A DNA stretch of 64,000 nt. Origin: Strongylocentrotus droebachiensis. Lineage: Eukaryota > Echinodermata > Echinoidea > Camarodonta > Strongylocentrotidae. The stretch is from contig JAVYIG010007498.1 of NCBI GenBank assembly GCA_035222895.1, positions 1 to 64,000 of the forward strand, read 5' to 3'. Under the pieces are notes generated by a model. That model did not search any database, had not been told where the DNA came from, and worked only from the letters and a program-made list of their open reading frames with translations. A program made the translations under genes and the position numbers. This document shows, in pieces, positions 20,263 to 34,200 of the stretch (positions are counted from its first letter, which is position 1; every line of letters begins with the position of its first letter).

Positions 20263-20970
20263 GTGTCATGATTTCCTGTGGAAAATAATTTCTGCGAGTA
20301 ACATAGCTCTTTCTGTAATGTACTTCCGGCATTTGGTGATAAAGTGGTTTACAGTTTTAATAAGGCCTATGCAGTTATTGCAATGTCCTTTCTGGCAGTG
20401 GCGTAATGAGCTAAAACTTTTTTGGGGGCAGAACAAAAATCTGCATCACCACCAGGTGGCATAAGGGGCAATTGTTTTTTAAAGGGGCGATGTCGATAAT
20501 GACGATTATGATCAAGATGCAGCCCTACATTTTATACACTACTTGATTAAAAGTGCATCGTTCTTTAATTTCAGTTCTGCGCAGTGAAAAAAATACACGG
20601 GGCTCGGGGCGAATTAGCCCCCCGAAATGCCTAAAAGAGCCCCCAAAAATCAGAAAAGAGCCGCTGTAAATTTGCATAGAGTTCAATGCGAAACAAATTT
20701 TAGAATGTTATTTTCATGCAGGCAAGCTTGAAAAGTAGCCCCCGAAAAATAAATATTAATTTTTTCCGTGAGTTCTAGGTATTTTGCTTTGTTTTTAGTA
20801 AATAACACTGGAAAGGTTTTGCTCTGTGAAAGGCGAAAGCCCCATGTAGTAAACGATTCACTCGGTGTGTTCAGAAAGCGCTGCATGTTATTACCCGACA
20901 TCCAGATAACACAGGTTTTTTTAATAGGGGTCAAGAATACCATTGTTTGTTTTGATTTGTGTTTTGTATT

Positions 20971-21840
20971 AGGCCAAAAAAAAAAAAAATCATTTGGTTG
21001 TCCTCGACCGCCCGCTCGTCATTTTCGGGCCGCTCGTATTATTATTAATTTTTTTTTAATTTTTTTTTTCTTGGGGGGGGGGGGGGTGGGGGGGTGGGGC
21101 TGGAGCAATCTTAAATGCCAAACATACCATTTTATGCATTTGCAAGGTTCAAAATGCGTCCCGTTGCCAGTTTAGTCTTTTCAGTACGCAATTCTATATT
21201 TATTAAACTTGCCATTTTTATTTTTCTATGTCAAAATGCTGTACGTTCATTCAAATCAGGTTCTAAGCATTCTTAAACTCATTTTAAGCCCATCTGTACT
21301 AGTTTACAGGAGGGATTAGACCACCCTGGAAGGTCACTGGTATATCTCATCAAATCAGCTCTCAGTTAACATAAGATAAAGAGGATCATGATCGAGGGAC
21401 CAATGGTCACCGATTAGGCATTGTTTGCTATATAGAGGGCGCAAGTAGCTATTAAGTAGTACAATGGAGATTTAAAAGGTGCTGTATTTCAAAGCCAAAA
21501 ATACTTTCTGTGTTGGTCTAGATATTCATTCTACATTAAACTAGTCGTTTACCATATTAAAGTGTTTTATTGACTTAATTTGTTTGTTTAAATGCTTGAC
21601 ATCCCAATGATTTTTTTTTTTTTATGGAAAACAAATTGTTAATTTTTTTTTTGTTGGGGGTGGAGAAAAAAAAAAGACACAAAAAGACACAAAAAAGACA
21701 CAAAAAGACATAAAAAATGAAGTTAAAGAAAAAGAAAAAAAAAATAATACCGGTAATTAAAACAAAAAAAATCCGCCCGCCCGCCCTACTCCAGAAAAGC
21801 AATCGAGGACAACCAAATGATTTTTTTTTGGGGGGGGCCT
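20971..21840. mobile_element. Inverted-repeat element AGGCC(A)n ATCATTTGGTTGTCC
   Basis: The left end has ATCATTTGGTTGTCCTCGA (20990-21008). The right end has TCGAGGACAACCAAATGAT. GGCC/GGCC ends are flanked by TA. Inside are poly-T, poly-G and AAAAAGACAC repeats, and a SINE copy nested at 21300-21465. No transposase was seen. Confidence 0.7.
21300..21465 (-). mobile_element. SINE-like repeat (GTTGGTCCCCC family), inverted copy 3
   Basis: Reverse complement of the copies at 9040 and 20090, with TCAGCTCTCAGTTAACATAA and GAGGGCGCAAGTAGC. It is nested within 20971-21840. Confidence 0.65.
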
Positions 21841-22544
21841 AATGTTCAGTTACAAATATTTTTTATTATAAAATATGGGTCAAACTGTATATATATAGGG
21901 ATTATGTTTATCGTTGCTGTAGATCACCTAATTCGTCAGCAGTGACAAATTCCTGTCTAGTTGGTAAAAGTACAACTACATTTAATTTACTACAAAGTCC
22001 ACATCACAGAACAAAACCACAACACAAATAGTCAATGAATTAGCCATGGTCACATAGTAAATATGCTTCAAACTACATTTTATTCACTAAAATTGTTTTT
22101 AAAAATCAAACTTCTTGTGCTACTACAGGCATCTAAATTCTATACAGACACATTTAATAAGCTCTTTTTCTGCAACTGACAGAGCTCCAAGAATGCCATA
22201 TTGATTACGAGTACTACTGTTTGTTATGCAAGGGTTATGTGACAAAACTGGCCAGGATTGAAGCAAATAGAAAGAGCTAAGGGCCATTCTATGGTTTGAG
22301 GGCAATTTTGGTGACATACGTGAGAAACTACGTCTCTTATCAACCTTAAAGAGAAGGTTGAGTTCTGGGAAGAGGTGAAAAATAATTTGTGAGCGTTATC
22401 ATTCTTATTATGCAAGTGTGAAAGAACATCAGATAAGACATCAGTGTTCCCTGAAAAGCATGGCTCTTCAAATGCCTTAATATTCTAAATATGTCATGTA
22501 ACATCGTAAAAATCCGGGTAGGATTTTTACCCACGTGTTCGTGT

Positions 22545-22740
22545 AGTCCCATATACATCTTTCCGTGTACAGTGTTTGTAACTTTACCAAGACTTGGCCA
22601 AATTTCTTATCATTTTTATGATTCCAGAACCTTGCAATACACACAAATTCTTATATGCTAGATGATCAACCTTTCTGGTCGATTCCACACCATTTCTTTC
22701 ACAATGCAATCGCATGACCAGAACTCAACTTCAGTTTGCT
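22545..22740 (+). mobile_element. MITE copy A2, partial
   Basis: TAGTCCCATATACATCTTTC through CTAGATGATCAACC and TTTCTTTCACAATGCAATCG match the copies at 3990-4330 and 57476-57825. Confidence 0.7.
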
Positions 22741-24104
22741 CAAATTGATTTTAACATAAAAAGCATAGCCAACTACAGTGTATGAAAACAAAGTTTATGT
22801 GATGATATATAAATGTGGTGATCATATAATGCTGGTAAAAAGAGAAGCAACTGAACCAGGAGTGATTCTGCCAAGGCGCTACTACCGGTATTATTCATTG
22901 CATAAAAATTCTCAACAGATTATTGCATCTTCCATGAGCAGAAGATCTCATACCAATGTTGCATATACAAGCATTTTTTAACCTATGGTAGCTACTACAT
23001 GTAAATATCGCTCAAAGCAATCATAAATTTGATATCCTCTTCTACTAAATACATGTACAATTGTCCATATACTGTGTACACGAACATGCATTGCAATACA
23101 CATGATACTTTTTTTTCGTCATTAAAAAACAATCCATACAAAAGTAACATTTTCAAAGTACCTGACGGGCGCCGTATTCAATTCATTAGGCGGATTAGGT
23201 CAGTAGTTTTAATACTTAGCAGTTTGCTTGGCTATGGAACATGTCTTAACTCGTATTAAGATCTTATCTGAGCATTTTACTTTAGTAAGCCGACTTTAAG
23301 GTACTTGCTGATAAGCATTAATTGTTACATCACATTGTCAATCAACAACAATACGCCATTAACCCCATGCATTGTAGTCGCATTAAATGCGCGCTAATAC
23401 AATCGTGCACAGCTAATGAAGACGGTATATGTCTGCCAATCAAGACCTCCAAAATAATAGGCCCAAGTCTCCTAGGGAGCTGTCGTACACTTATGGTAAA
23501 ATACTAATAGCCGAAGTCTTCAACTGCATACCAAATTTGGCTTAGTATTTTGTCTTCATAACTGAAAACTGAGTAAAATGCTGCATTCAATTGAATAGCG
23601 GCTCTGATTATTAAAGCGATTATCAATATACCTCAACCCAAAATCTACAATTGTCATTGTCAGAACTGCGATAATAACAAGTACATATAACAGATTGAAC
23701 TACATGTAAAACACAGCATATTTTATTGGTTTACATGCATGCTATGTCCATACATGTATATCATACTATCATACTCTACAATACATGCAAGCATAAATGT
23801 AAGGCTAAAAATGTGGAGATTTAATGTCAAACAGGAAATTATATCAAAAGTACTGGTAAATTATGTGACTTTGTAGTTGTTTCATGGTTACATGTGAAAT
23901 CATCCGCAGCTCTCTGCCGCTCCACATGTATTCCTGTGCTTCAGGAATTTTCATTTTCTTGCATATTTTTGTAATATCGAATGTAGGTTCTAGTAGTCAG
24001 GTCCATGAGATTTGTGTAAAATAATCTTAAACATCAAACCTCCAAAACTGATGTACGTCTGTATGGTGAAACAAACATTTCAGTGCCTACCTGGTAGTCT
24101 CTTT
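22741..24104. other. Intergenic, nothing recognised
   Basis: AT-rich with short chance frames only. It would contain the distal 3' flank of both convergent genes. Confidence 0.4.
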
Positions 24105-24106
24105 AT

Positions 24107-24297
24107 ACAGTCAAACCTGTCTATAGCGACCGGCCAAGGGTAACACAAAAACTGGCCTTTGTAGACAGGTGGTCTCTGTAGACAGGTTCCTTAAGTACAT
24201 GTTTCAATAAGAAACCATTTTCAAGGGAAATAAAAAATGTGGTCCTTGTAGACAGGTGGTCTTTGTAGACAGGTGGTCACTAAAGCAGGTTTGACTG
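24107..24297. mobile_element. TA-flanked MITE CAGTCAAACCTG
   Basis: CAGTCAAACCTG at the left is inverted as CAGGTTTGACTG at the right. TA dinucleotides flank both ends, as for Tc1/mariner-type elements. The inside repeats GTAGACAGGTGGTC four times. Confidence 0.8.
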
Positions 24298-24844
24298 TAC
24301 TTTGATTAATAAAAATTATCAACATGTACTAAGTCCTTCAAATACATGTATGCTCGTTCCTTATTTTGTTTCTCTTTGTACTTTTTATCACGAAAAAAGA
24401 TAAGTAGAATTCAATGTTTCCTCACGAAGTGATTGTCATCAGAGTTACACATAATATCTTAAGGCCTGTTCAGATTTGCCATCGTAAACCAACTCCACAA
24501 AGCTGCCACAGTTTATTAACATATACATTAATGACAAACATGTGATAAGGTCCTACAGTACTCCGTGTTGAAAGATACAAAAATGTGAAACGTATTACCT
24601 TTTATATGTCCTTGTTTAAACAAATGTCGTGGTTGACCATCTCATATCTGACTGTGGCCTTACTACACAAAACAAGTATATAATCAAATCTACCAAATAA
24701 TATTTACAAATCTGCATGAGTAAAGTCATAATGGCATGGAACATAATTGTAAAGAAAATAATAATAATATGTCCATTTATATAGAACAGCTACAACATGT
24801 ATATGTATATACTCCACTGCCCTTAATACAAAGTATCACATTAT

Positions 24845-25068
24845 TACCCCGGCTGTAGCTGAGCCACCATGATACTAAGGTGCTCAAGCATTTAAAAAAA
24901 ACATTCTACCGGGTACCCATTTACATCAACTAGGGTAGAAGTGGCAAATGTAGATAAATGTCTTGCCAAAGGACATTAGTGCCAATGCAGGACTTGAACT
25001 GTGAACCATGCAATTCAAAGTTTGGTGACTTTAATATCCACTAGACCAAGACACCTCTACATTATTAA
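24845..25068 (-). mobile_element. tRNA-derived SINE just past the C3-like stop codon
   Basis: Read on the - strand it has an A-box-like TGGTCTAGTGG and B-box-like GGTTCACAGTTCAAGTCC, then the family core CCTTTGGCAAGACATTTATC. It lies about 70 bp after the C3-like stop and may be part of the 3' UTR. A candidate AATAAA on the - strand is at 24517-24512. Confidence 0.65.
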
Positions 25069-25136
25069 AGCTACATCGACAAAAAAAAAAGAAAAAAAAG
25101 GAAGCTCATGATTTGCTCTTTCCTTTCACTGATGAC

Positions 25137-25278
25137 TTAATTCTCATTGGAACAAGCACTTGCAGGTGCCATTTGGTCTTCAAATTCTTCCAGTTTATCC
25201 CATACTTCTGCATTTCTAGCTTTTCTTGTTGCTGGCCAAAATTCCAGCTTAGAAGTTGGGCCATACACGTATCGGTAT
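25137..25278 (-). CDS. C3: C3-like exon 19, last, with stop
   Basis: The acceptor is ATGTGTATAG|ATACCG. It encodes [20 protein letters not shown] and [19 protein letters not shown], then TAA at 25139-25137. The Cys four residues before the stop is the usual last Cys of C345C domains. Confidence 0.95.
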
Positions 25279-28200
25279 CTATACACATAGAGAAAAAGGT
25301 AAAATTTGAATTAAATAATACTTGCCATAAATTTCACATTCATCATACTCAGTCACGGAAGTTGTAGAGTGCCAATATCTAGTTGCCTAATCAAAGGCAC
25401 AGATGAGACTACTGAATATGCCGTCGCGGAATCACCAGGGAAAGGCTGGGGTAGTGGCTAGTTGTAAGCAATGTGGAATAGGTACAGTATATACACATAT
25501 GTATAAAGGTAGCATGTCCCATTTGCAGGCCCAAAAAAAATGAAAAGGTTAAATTCCAATGGCATTTGAAAGATAATACTAATTTAGAACTTCCCTCAAA
25601 ACAAAAGGGCTTGTGGGGGGGGGGGGGGGGGGGGGAAGGTCCAATCGATGCAAAAATTTGCACGGATATTGTCCGTAATAAAGAGTACTCTGCATAATGT
25701 TATTCTGTTTAAAAAGCAAGGTATGAAGGTCAATCTTTTAAAATAGTTTTTAGAGTAGCAAAGTCCAGAATATTGTATTGAAAAAAAAGTCAGATTTTAA
25801 ATTAATTCTTTTGTATTTTAATATTTTATTAATTTCTCATGTATTTTATTATTTTATTTCTCATGTATTTCTTCTATTTTTATTATTTGCTATGTTCCAG
25901 TATGTTGGTAGATTTCAAGAAATACAAGATCAAGAAAAAGGCATACGAGACCCAATTGGCAATTTAGGGAAAATGGTATTTTGTACACAAGCATATGCAA
26001 AATGTCTATTTTCGTTCAAATTTGGACCAACATGTGACTACGAAATGTTGCGTGACCTCGTAATGAATTATCGGGGGGGAGAGGGGAGGGGGATCAAAAT
26101 TACCCCCAACCCCTCCCTCCAGTCAGTATGAATATAAGAATAAAGCTGTCAATATTTGTACATGTATATTATATTTCACGTCATATATGTACCTTTCCTC
26201 TCCTTGTTCAGTGGTAAACTTGAGTGACTTCTGGCCAACAAGCAAAAAGGTTCCACCAATATTACGAGCCTTGACCTTAGGACATTCACAACCTTCGTTG
26301 ATGAACAATTGTCTCTGTGCCTGATGGGGGACATCTTCATCTCCTATTTCATCAAGGTAAAAATGTGATAAGTATCTCAAACAAGAATAAAAGCATTTTT
26401 AACATGAAAATCAAGCAATTCACAAGTGTGGGTTAAGTTTGTCCTTTTATTACCTAATGGGGGATAGCTTCATCTCCTATTGCATGGAGGTATAAAAATA
26501 AATAAGTAAGACCAAGAGGAAAACTAGGAACTAACTGGGAAGGGAACATAAAGACCTGGGCCCGTCTTATAAAGAGTTGATATTAATTACAACTTATTTG
26601 CGATCGATATCAAACTACATGTATGTACATGTACATGTACATAAGGGGTGGGGGACTGCAAACTTGCGATTGATTAGAGGACTTACGATTGATTTGGATC
26701 AATCGCAACCAAATCAATCGCAACTCTTTATCAAAGGTCGACTCCTGGAGTGGAATGACATTACAAATGTGTACTAGGATGGCAGAAAACAATACATGTG
26801 TGGACAAATGGTTCAATCAACCTTTCAACTGGGAGTAGATACCTTGATATCATATTTTGTATATGGATATCAAGTTCAATTTTAGTTTATTTCCACAATC
26901 TGATAAAAATACAAAACAATCGAAAGACAAACAAGAATACACCATAAATATAACATAACAGATGATGGTGGGATCGACAATAGGCCTACAGGCCTGTCTA
27001 TGGTCAATCCCTTAACCCTATTTAGCCAGTTTTCGCGATAATTTTTTAACGCAAGAAAATCTTGCACTGAAATTTTGTGACTTTTTTCTTTCGAGTCTTG
27101 CGCATCTTTTAAAAGAAATTTTTTCGAAAATCGGACCTACCATTACAAAGTCACGTGTCCTTTTGTCTTTGCATGTCAGCCCGAAAATCGCTCATTTTTG
27201 TGATTTGTGTACAAAACATATGGAAATTTCATTTTTCAAATAAAGAGATAAAACATGGGTTATTTGGTCTTGTTTATAGTTAAGGTGTTTATTTTGGGGT
27301 CAAAATAGTTGAATTATAGTTGGAAATGAAATAAAACAACAAAAACAATATAATACATAAGTTAAAAAAACAAAGAAATACATAAGAAATTATCAAAACA
27401 ATAGATAACATAAGGAATAACCCTGGTTATTCAGTTGTTTGTATTGTATTATTATTCCAAATGGTCTAACAAATATATGTAGTGAAAAAGAATGCTTAAA
27501 TATGAATAATGTCTGATTTATGGGCAAAAATGTGAATTTTATGACCTTATTTGCATAAATTACCATAAATATGCAAATGAGTGAATTTTTCAAAAAATTG
27601 AAATTACCATATTATTCTATACACTTCACTTGACATGTATGCAAATTTTCGCGGCGATCGGTCATTTTACGGCCGAGATCATAGGGGGGGGGGCCTTAGA
27701 AGCCCCCCCCCCCCCCCCCTGGGCTATGCAGTTTCAAAATAGCCCGGGCTAAATAGGGTTAAGTATATACATTAAAATCAAATTTAACAAAAACATTAAC
27801 TAAGTAACTAACAATACAACAACAGCAACTACAATAACAAAACAAAACGGATGGGTAAAAGGAATGGCAGAGGAAGGGAGAAGGCAAATTAATATAAATT
27901 TAAAAGATGATTTTTATATGTTCGTTAAAAAAACTGAAAGACTTTTGGTACATTTTAAGGTATTCGATAGATTATTCCACATGATCGGTCCTGAGTATTT
28001 GATAGTACATCTATCCCCTCTAGCACCACCTCATATGAGTACATGTAATGAATAGTTTTTGTTACAGTGAGTACCGTATTCGGACACCACCCCCCGGATA
28101 GCTGTCCAGGGAAAAGTTTTCCTAGAGGATGGTTGTCGTACAGGGTAGTTGTCGGGGGGGGGGGGGGGGTAGTTGTCCTAGGGGGTAGTTGTCAGGGGGT

Positions 28201-31200
28201 TAGTTGTCCTAGGGGGTAGTTGTCTCAGGGGAGGGTTGCCCTAGGGGGTAGTTGACTAGGGGTGGTTATCCGGGGGGGGGGGGGTGGGGGTCCTTCATGT
28301 GAATGTGCTTGTACATGTACTTTCTTTCACCCCACTATACTAGCCAATCATTGTTATGTAATAATTTCTGCAATGTCCTGCATCACGTGTGGTTGAAATA
28401 TTGCATAGTGTACTCCAAGCACTTCCTAAAAAAAAATCCCCTCTAGCACCATCTCAGGTCAGCTGTAGCAGTATGGTAACTCGCTGCTTCCCTAGCTGCC
28501 CTGTTGGTTCTTGCATCTAGTTCTCTTGTCTGCGGTATTCATACTGTCATCAGTTAAGTATTGCTTAAATGAAACTCACCTGTTTTTATCGGGTTCAAGA
28601 CAGTAAATCTGTAGATCCTGAAGCCTTCTTTTATTTCCTCCGTGTCAATCCGGATCTTGAGTGCTGCAAGAAGAGTCAGAGTAAAACATCTAAATACATT
28701 ACATTGCCATGGTTTGATGTACATTTACAGTGCATGCACACATGTGACTTGGCAAAAGGTAAGGGCACAAACAGATGCATTTAGAACTCAAAAGCGGTGA
28801 ATTAACTTAAGAGTTGTAATTTGACATTTATACTTTAGATATTATTTAGCCTAATAAAGGATGTAGCATAATTTCTGCCGCTCCATGTCATAATAATGTG
28901 TTTCTGCTATTTCGCCATAAAACTATGATTTACAAAAAATGTATTTAACTTTTTGAAAACTCGTCAATCTGTTGGTCAATTGAATCTGAGGTCACCGAAG
29001 CCACTGGCCCGTCTCTGTGGTATAATGGTTTAGTAAAGGCATTTGCTTTTAAGACAGTGACCCAGTGTGGATTCCCAGCAGAGACAATTTTTTAACCTTA
29101 ATTGTAAAAAATTTCCAAAAGGGAGGACAACAATATAATACAATTATATGTATGTATACAGTGTGGGAAATGCCTTTGAATATAACATGCGCTTAAAGGG
29201 ACTTTGTAACATTGTTCAGATGAGAGATAGTGGTGCTAAGGTAGTGACTTCAATGCTAGATGTACAATTAAAGATAATCTGAAAATTTGAGTGAAAACGG
29301 ATCATTATTCATGGTACAAATTGGGAAAAATTGATCTGATCGATTCCTTAATTCTCCCAACTATATTATTCTACTTCTATTCTGCTACTTGTCAAAGCCT
29401 GTTCAGCATCAAGACAAGGACAATTTAATTACATTTTAGGTGAATGTAAATCGTCACAAAGCAATAAAATGGCTCTACATTCCATTGCAGACAGTTAAGT
29501 GTTGACAGATTTTTATAGCCTGTTTCATGTATTTTTGTCACGGAAAAACTGTTGGGAAAATTCAAAAATGGTTGGGAGAATTTACTGCTAATCACTGTTA
29601 GAGGGTGCCTCCCATCGACGCCTTCAAAGAAAACCATAGATATCTTTGTGGTTTGAGAATTTGTTCAGGATTTTTTGCATGTCAGAGGGTTAGTATAGTA
29701 GAAGGAATATAGTAAGTAACATTTTATACAAAAATTAAGCAATTTTTTTCATCAACCTTCAACAATGTTACCGAGTCACTTTAAATTGAGTAACCAACTA
29801 ACTATTATGTATGAATTGCGTGTTATTTCATATGTGTACTTTGATATCTTTATGATTGTTAGTATTTACCATAACTACTGTGGCTTGCACAGGCAGTTCT
29901 TTCCAGGTCAATTTTTGTATATGGCCCAGGACATGGATCAATGTTGCAGTATTCTGTAAGAAAACAAAGCATAAACATTTGAATTAATTTTAGTCATGTA
30001 CATGTACTTGTATGTGTCATGTAGGAAGTAGTCATGCAATCATCTAAAACAATTTGAAGATGCACAAAATCACTACTAAGCACAGGTCTTAATCTTCAGT
30101 GATATCCAGAGGCAGCCCTCCTGGGGGCGTTATTTTTTCGGCGGCACAGATTGGGGTTAGGTGCATGTTGAGCCTATGGGAAAGTTTAGGGTTAGGGTTA
30201 GGGTTAAATCAAGACCCCTTTAAAAAAATAAAAAGCCCCAATCTGTGCCGCAAAAGAAAATAACGCCTCCGGGGGGGCGGCAATAAGTGTCTACTTTCCA
30301 TTCTCATAAGTGTCCTTTTTAATCTCTAGTAAGTGCCCCTTTTCAGGAACGAGAAGTGCCTCTTTTCACTTTTGATTAGTGCCCCCTTCACCTCTGATAA
30401 TTGCCCTATTCAAATCTGAGAGGCGCCTCTTTTACTTTGACAAGTGCTCCTTTTCCTTTGTAATAAAAAATGCCCCTTCCCCTTTTAATAACTACCCCCA
30501 TTTAAACTCGGATAAGCGCACCTTATATTTTCACATGCGCCCCTTTTCCTAATGATAAGTGTCCCATTAAAAAAGAGCCCCTTCCCCTTCTCATAAGTGC
30601 CACTTCTCTGGTAAATGACCCTTTTCAGGTACGAGAAGTTACTTCTTTTCACTTCAGATATAAGTGCCTCCTAAATCTCCGATAAATACCCCTTTAAAAT
30701 CTGATCTGTGCCCATTTTCCTTTATTGCCCCTTTTCATATCTGGTCATTGCCCCTTTTCAGGTGCGACAAGTGCCTATTTTCACCACTGATAATTTCCCT
30801 TTTAACAATGAAACGTGCCCCTTTTCCTTTCTAATAAGGGACCTATCCCCTTTTCATAAATACCCCTATCAAAATATGATGGCGCCCCTTTTCCGTCGAC
30901 AAATGGCCATTTCTTATTCTCATGACTGACTTTTTTCATCCCTGGTGAGTGCCTCTTTTTGAGGGTGTAAGAAGTGCCCCATTTTCACCTCTAATAATTA
31001 CTCTTTGTACTTTGACACATGCTCCTTTTCTTTTCTGATAAGTGTCCCCTTTTCCTCTCATCATTAAACGCGCCCCAAAGTTTTAAGCGACTAAGAGCAA
31101 TTTCTCCCAAAGCTCGCTTGCTACTAGGCCTGTTTTGAAAGCCCCTTTTTGGTAGTCGTCTACACAGTGATTTTTTTGGACGATTAATCAATTAGTAAAT

Positions 31201-34200
31201 ACAGGTGCAGCGTTATAGCTACGGTGGGCAGCGCTCAGCACGGGGGATTTCCGCCCACCACTCCTGATGAAAAACACTGCTTCCGCCCAGCACTAATTTT
31301 GCATAAAACTTGCTTTAAACGTAACTATTTGTGAAGAAAATAAGTACATTCATATTTCCGTCTTTAATCTTGTTTTATTTGCAATTGTAAAAGATTCCTG
31401 TTTTCAATTCGACAATAAATGATTTTTTTACCAATTTGCCGAGTGTTGTTTGTCTAAATATGTAATGCGATTCACGAAAACTTCCACAATGAATTTACCG
31501 TACATACCGATGTATACAGGTACGTATTATACGTATACATGGGTAAATTCAAAATGGCAGCCCGGGCTCTTTCGATTACTGTTCTTATAAATGTTTAGAT
31601 CGTGATTTTCCAGAAGAAATAAATAAAAATATTATAATATATATTTATTTCATTATTTACCGGTATATTGTAAAATTTGTCCGATATTATCCCAATTAAA
31701 GTATTGGGTTTGAGCCGAAATTGTTTTGATCAGCGCCTAGTACGCACGTGAATTAGTGTTTATAGCTCGTGATCGCGATGTTGCAGAGGTCAGAATTTGG
31801 GATTTAAAGATCGAGGGCATGTGTATCATCAAGCGCAGGCTCGGTACTCATGAAAATCATCAGCTCGCTAGTTGTTTGCTTCTAGGTAGGAATTTGATTT
31901 ATTTAAACTTCCTTGACAATGTCTTAGAAAGTCAAATTATTATTATTGTGACAGATTTCTATTTCACATCCATTTAGACTCTTTTTAGGCGATGTTCTTG
32001 GGTTCCCAATGAGTCATCAAGTATTCGGTTATCAAGTTCATTATTCGACTACTGACTTAATACCAGGGGGGTATACGATTAAACGTTTCTCAAAACGGGC
32101 CTACTTGCTACGCTCGTATGCAACTATAAATGATATACTTACATGTATGTTGCTTATAACCCCATCAGGATTGTTTTTTTCTCCCTCTTTATAAGATGTA
32201 ATTTTTCACACTGTGATCTCACAAATATTACATTTTTTCCTTGCTCGCAAATTAAACTTTGCAATGTTGAAGAGAGAAGCATTTAATACTTTCAGATTTT
32301 TTTTTTTTTTTTTTTTTTTACGCTGCTTTGAAAGTTTATTAGATATGCCTTATTTCTATATTTTAAAGCTACATGTGTATCAGTCATGAATCCATCATTT
32401 ACCACACTGAAATCATTCAAATAATGAAAGAATATTAACTTTTTCGGTTTAAAAAAATTTGGAGTGGACTTTAAAAGATTATTATTATTATTATTATTAT
32501 TATTAATACTTGCCTAAGGATCCACCAGAGCAGATACATTCATTTTCAGAGCAAAGCGTTGACAAGAGGGCACTGCCTGCACCAGGCTTGTAGAATATCG
32601 TGCAAGATTTCTCTGCAAACAAATAGAAGAGTTTTGATATTAGAACTATTTTAGCAGATAATGGATAAAATAATAATACATTTATAATATTAACAAATAT
32701 AAATGTAGAACAGGTAAAATGCAAATATAATGGACACTGTTTATACTGGGTGAAAAAAGAAAGCGGGCACTCTTTATTGTTCAAAATGTTCATATAAATT
32801 TTTCTTTAAAATGTAATAAAACATACATCAAATTAAAGAAAAGTTTTTAGTTTACCAAGATAACTGAGATCAAAATTTGAAGTTTGATGGGCACATTCCA
32901 TTAACCGTAAGAAGGTTAGAAGGATGAAGAAAAATTGCAAAACTAGAGCAAGTAGCCATTCAAATGTTAATGAAAATGTGCATCTGTAGATATGCTTGTT
33001 CAACAATGAAAGCAAATAATAAGAAACAATGTGGATTGAGCTTTGGATATTAACTGTAGTCTCAGGACGACATGGTTTTGACAAGCTTGTTTATATTCCT
33101 TGTGATTTAAGAAAAAAAAATTGTTTTAATGTTACTCTACAAGATGGAAATGCTTATCAACAATTAAATGACCACATGCCCCAATTTGCCATTTTCTTTC
33201 AGAGACTCATTTTACTGTTAAATGGCTATGCTCACTCATGCATGAATGTTCTGATTCCAATTGAATATCATCTTAAAGAGGATTAATGTATGTTTAATTT
33301 GATACATGAAAGATAAGTTTATATCAGGTATTTATTTTAAAATCTTCATTATACATAGTGTCTACTTTCTTTTTTGAAGTTGCTTGGTGTATAATGTCTC
33401 TGTCATTTATTGATATTATAAGCCTGATCTAAAATTTAGCCTCAATTGCAATGGACGTCAGAAGTAGATATTAATGAATAGACGAGGGGAAGACGATATC
33501 ATTCAAATATCTTAGATATGATTACAAAAAGATGTTAATTGTTCATTTCGTACAGAAATGGGTAGTTTTCAACGTTATTTGACATAACGGTTTTATTAAA
33601 AGTATCCCAGAGCCCCATCTTACAAAGAGTTGATATTAATCAACTAAGTACATAAGAGATAGGAGACTGCAAACTTGATTGATTGGAGAACTTAAGATTG
33701 ATTTGAATCAATTGCAACTCTTTGTACGACAGGGCCCAGGAGAAGAGAATTGATTAAAATTTTGTTTGTTAGCAGATGATTCCACATGTTTTACTGATGG
33801 CCTAAAAGAATCTTGTAAATATTTATTTGATATGATTGAGACACTTTCCTGTAAATCTTGCTGTAAGTTTCATATGATTAAATCAGAAGCAATATGGATT
33901 GGCTCCAAGAAGGATTCTCAATTTTGTTAGTGGAAGAAGCATAGAAACACCTTTCTTTGAATATAAATCAATTGTTTGACCTTAACTAAATTAAAGACAA
34001 ATCTTAAATCCACTGAAAATACCTTAAATTGTTAACGCGCAAGAAATTTATCCCCAAATGGGAAGATTTGTGTTAGAAAGACCCTATTATTGCCACAGCT
34101 TCTATATTTTTCTTTTTTAGACAGTTAAATACAACATTTAAAAAGTTTTGTATTGAGTGATATCAATGATAGGGTCAAAAGACAACTCATGGGAAATGAT

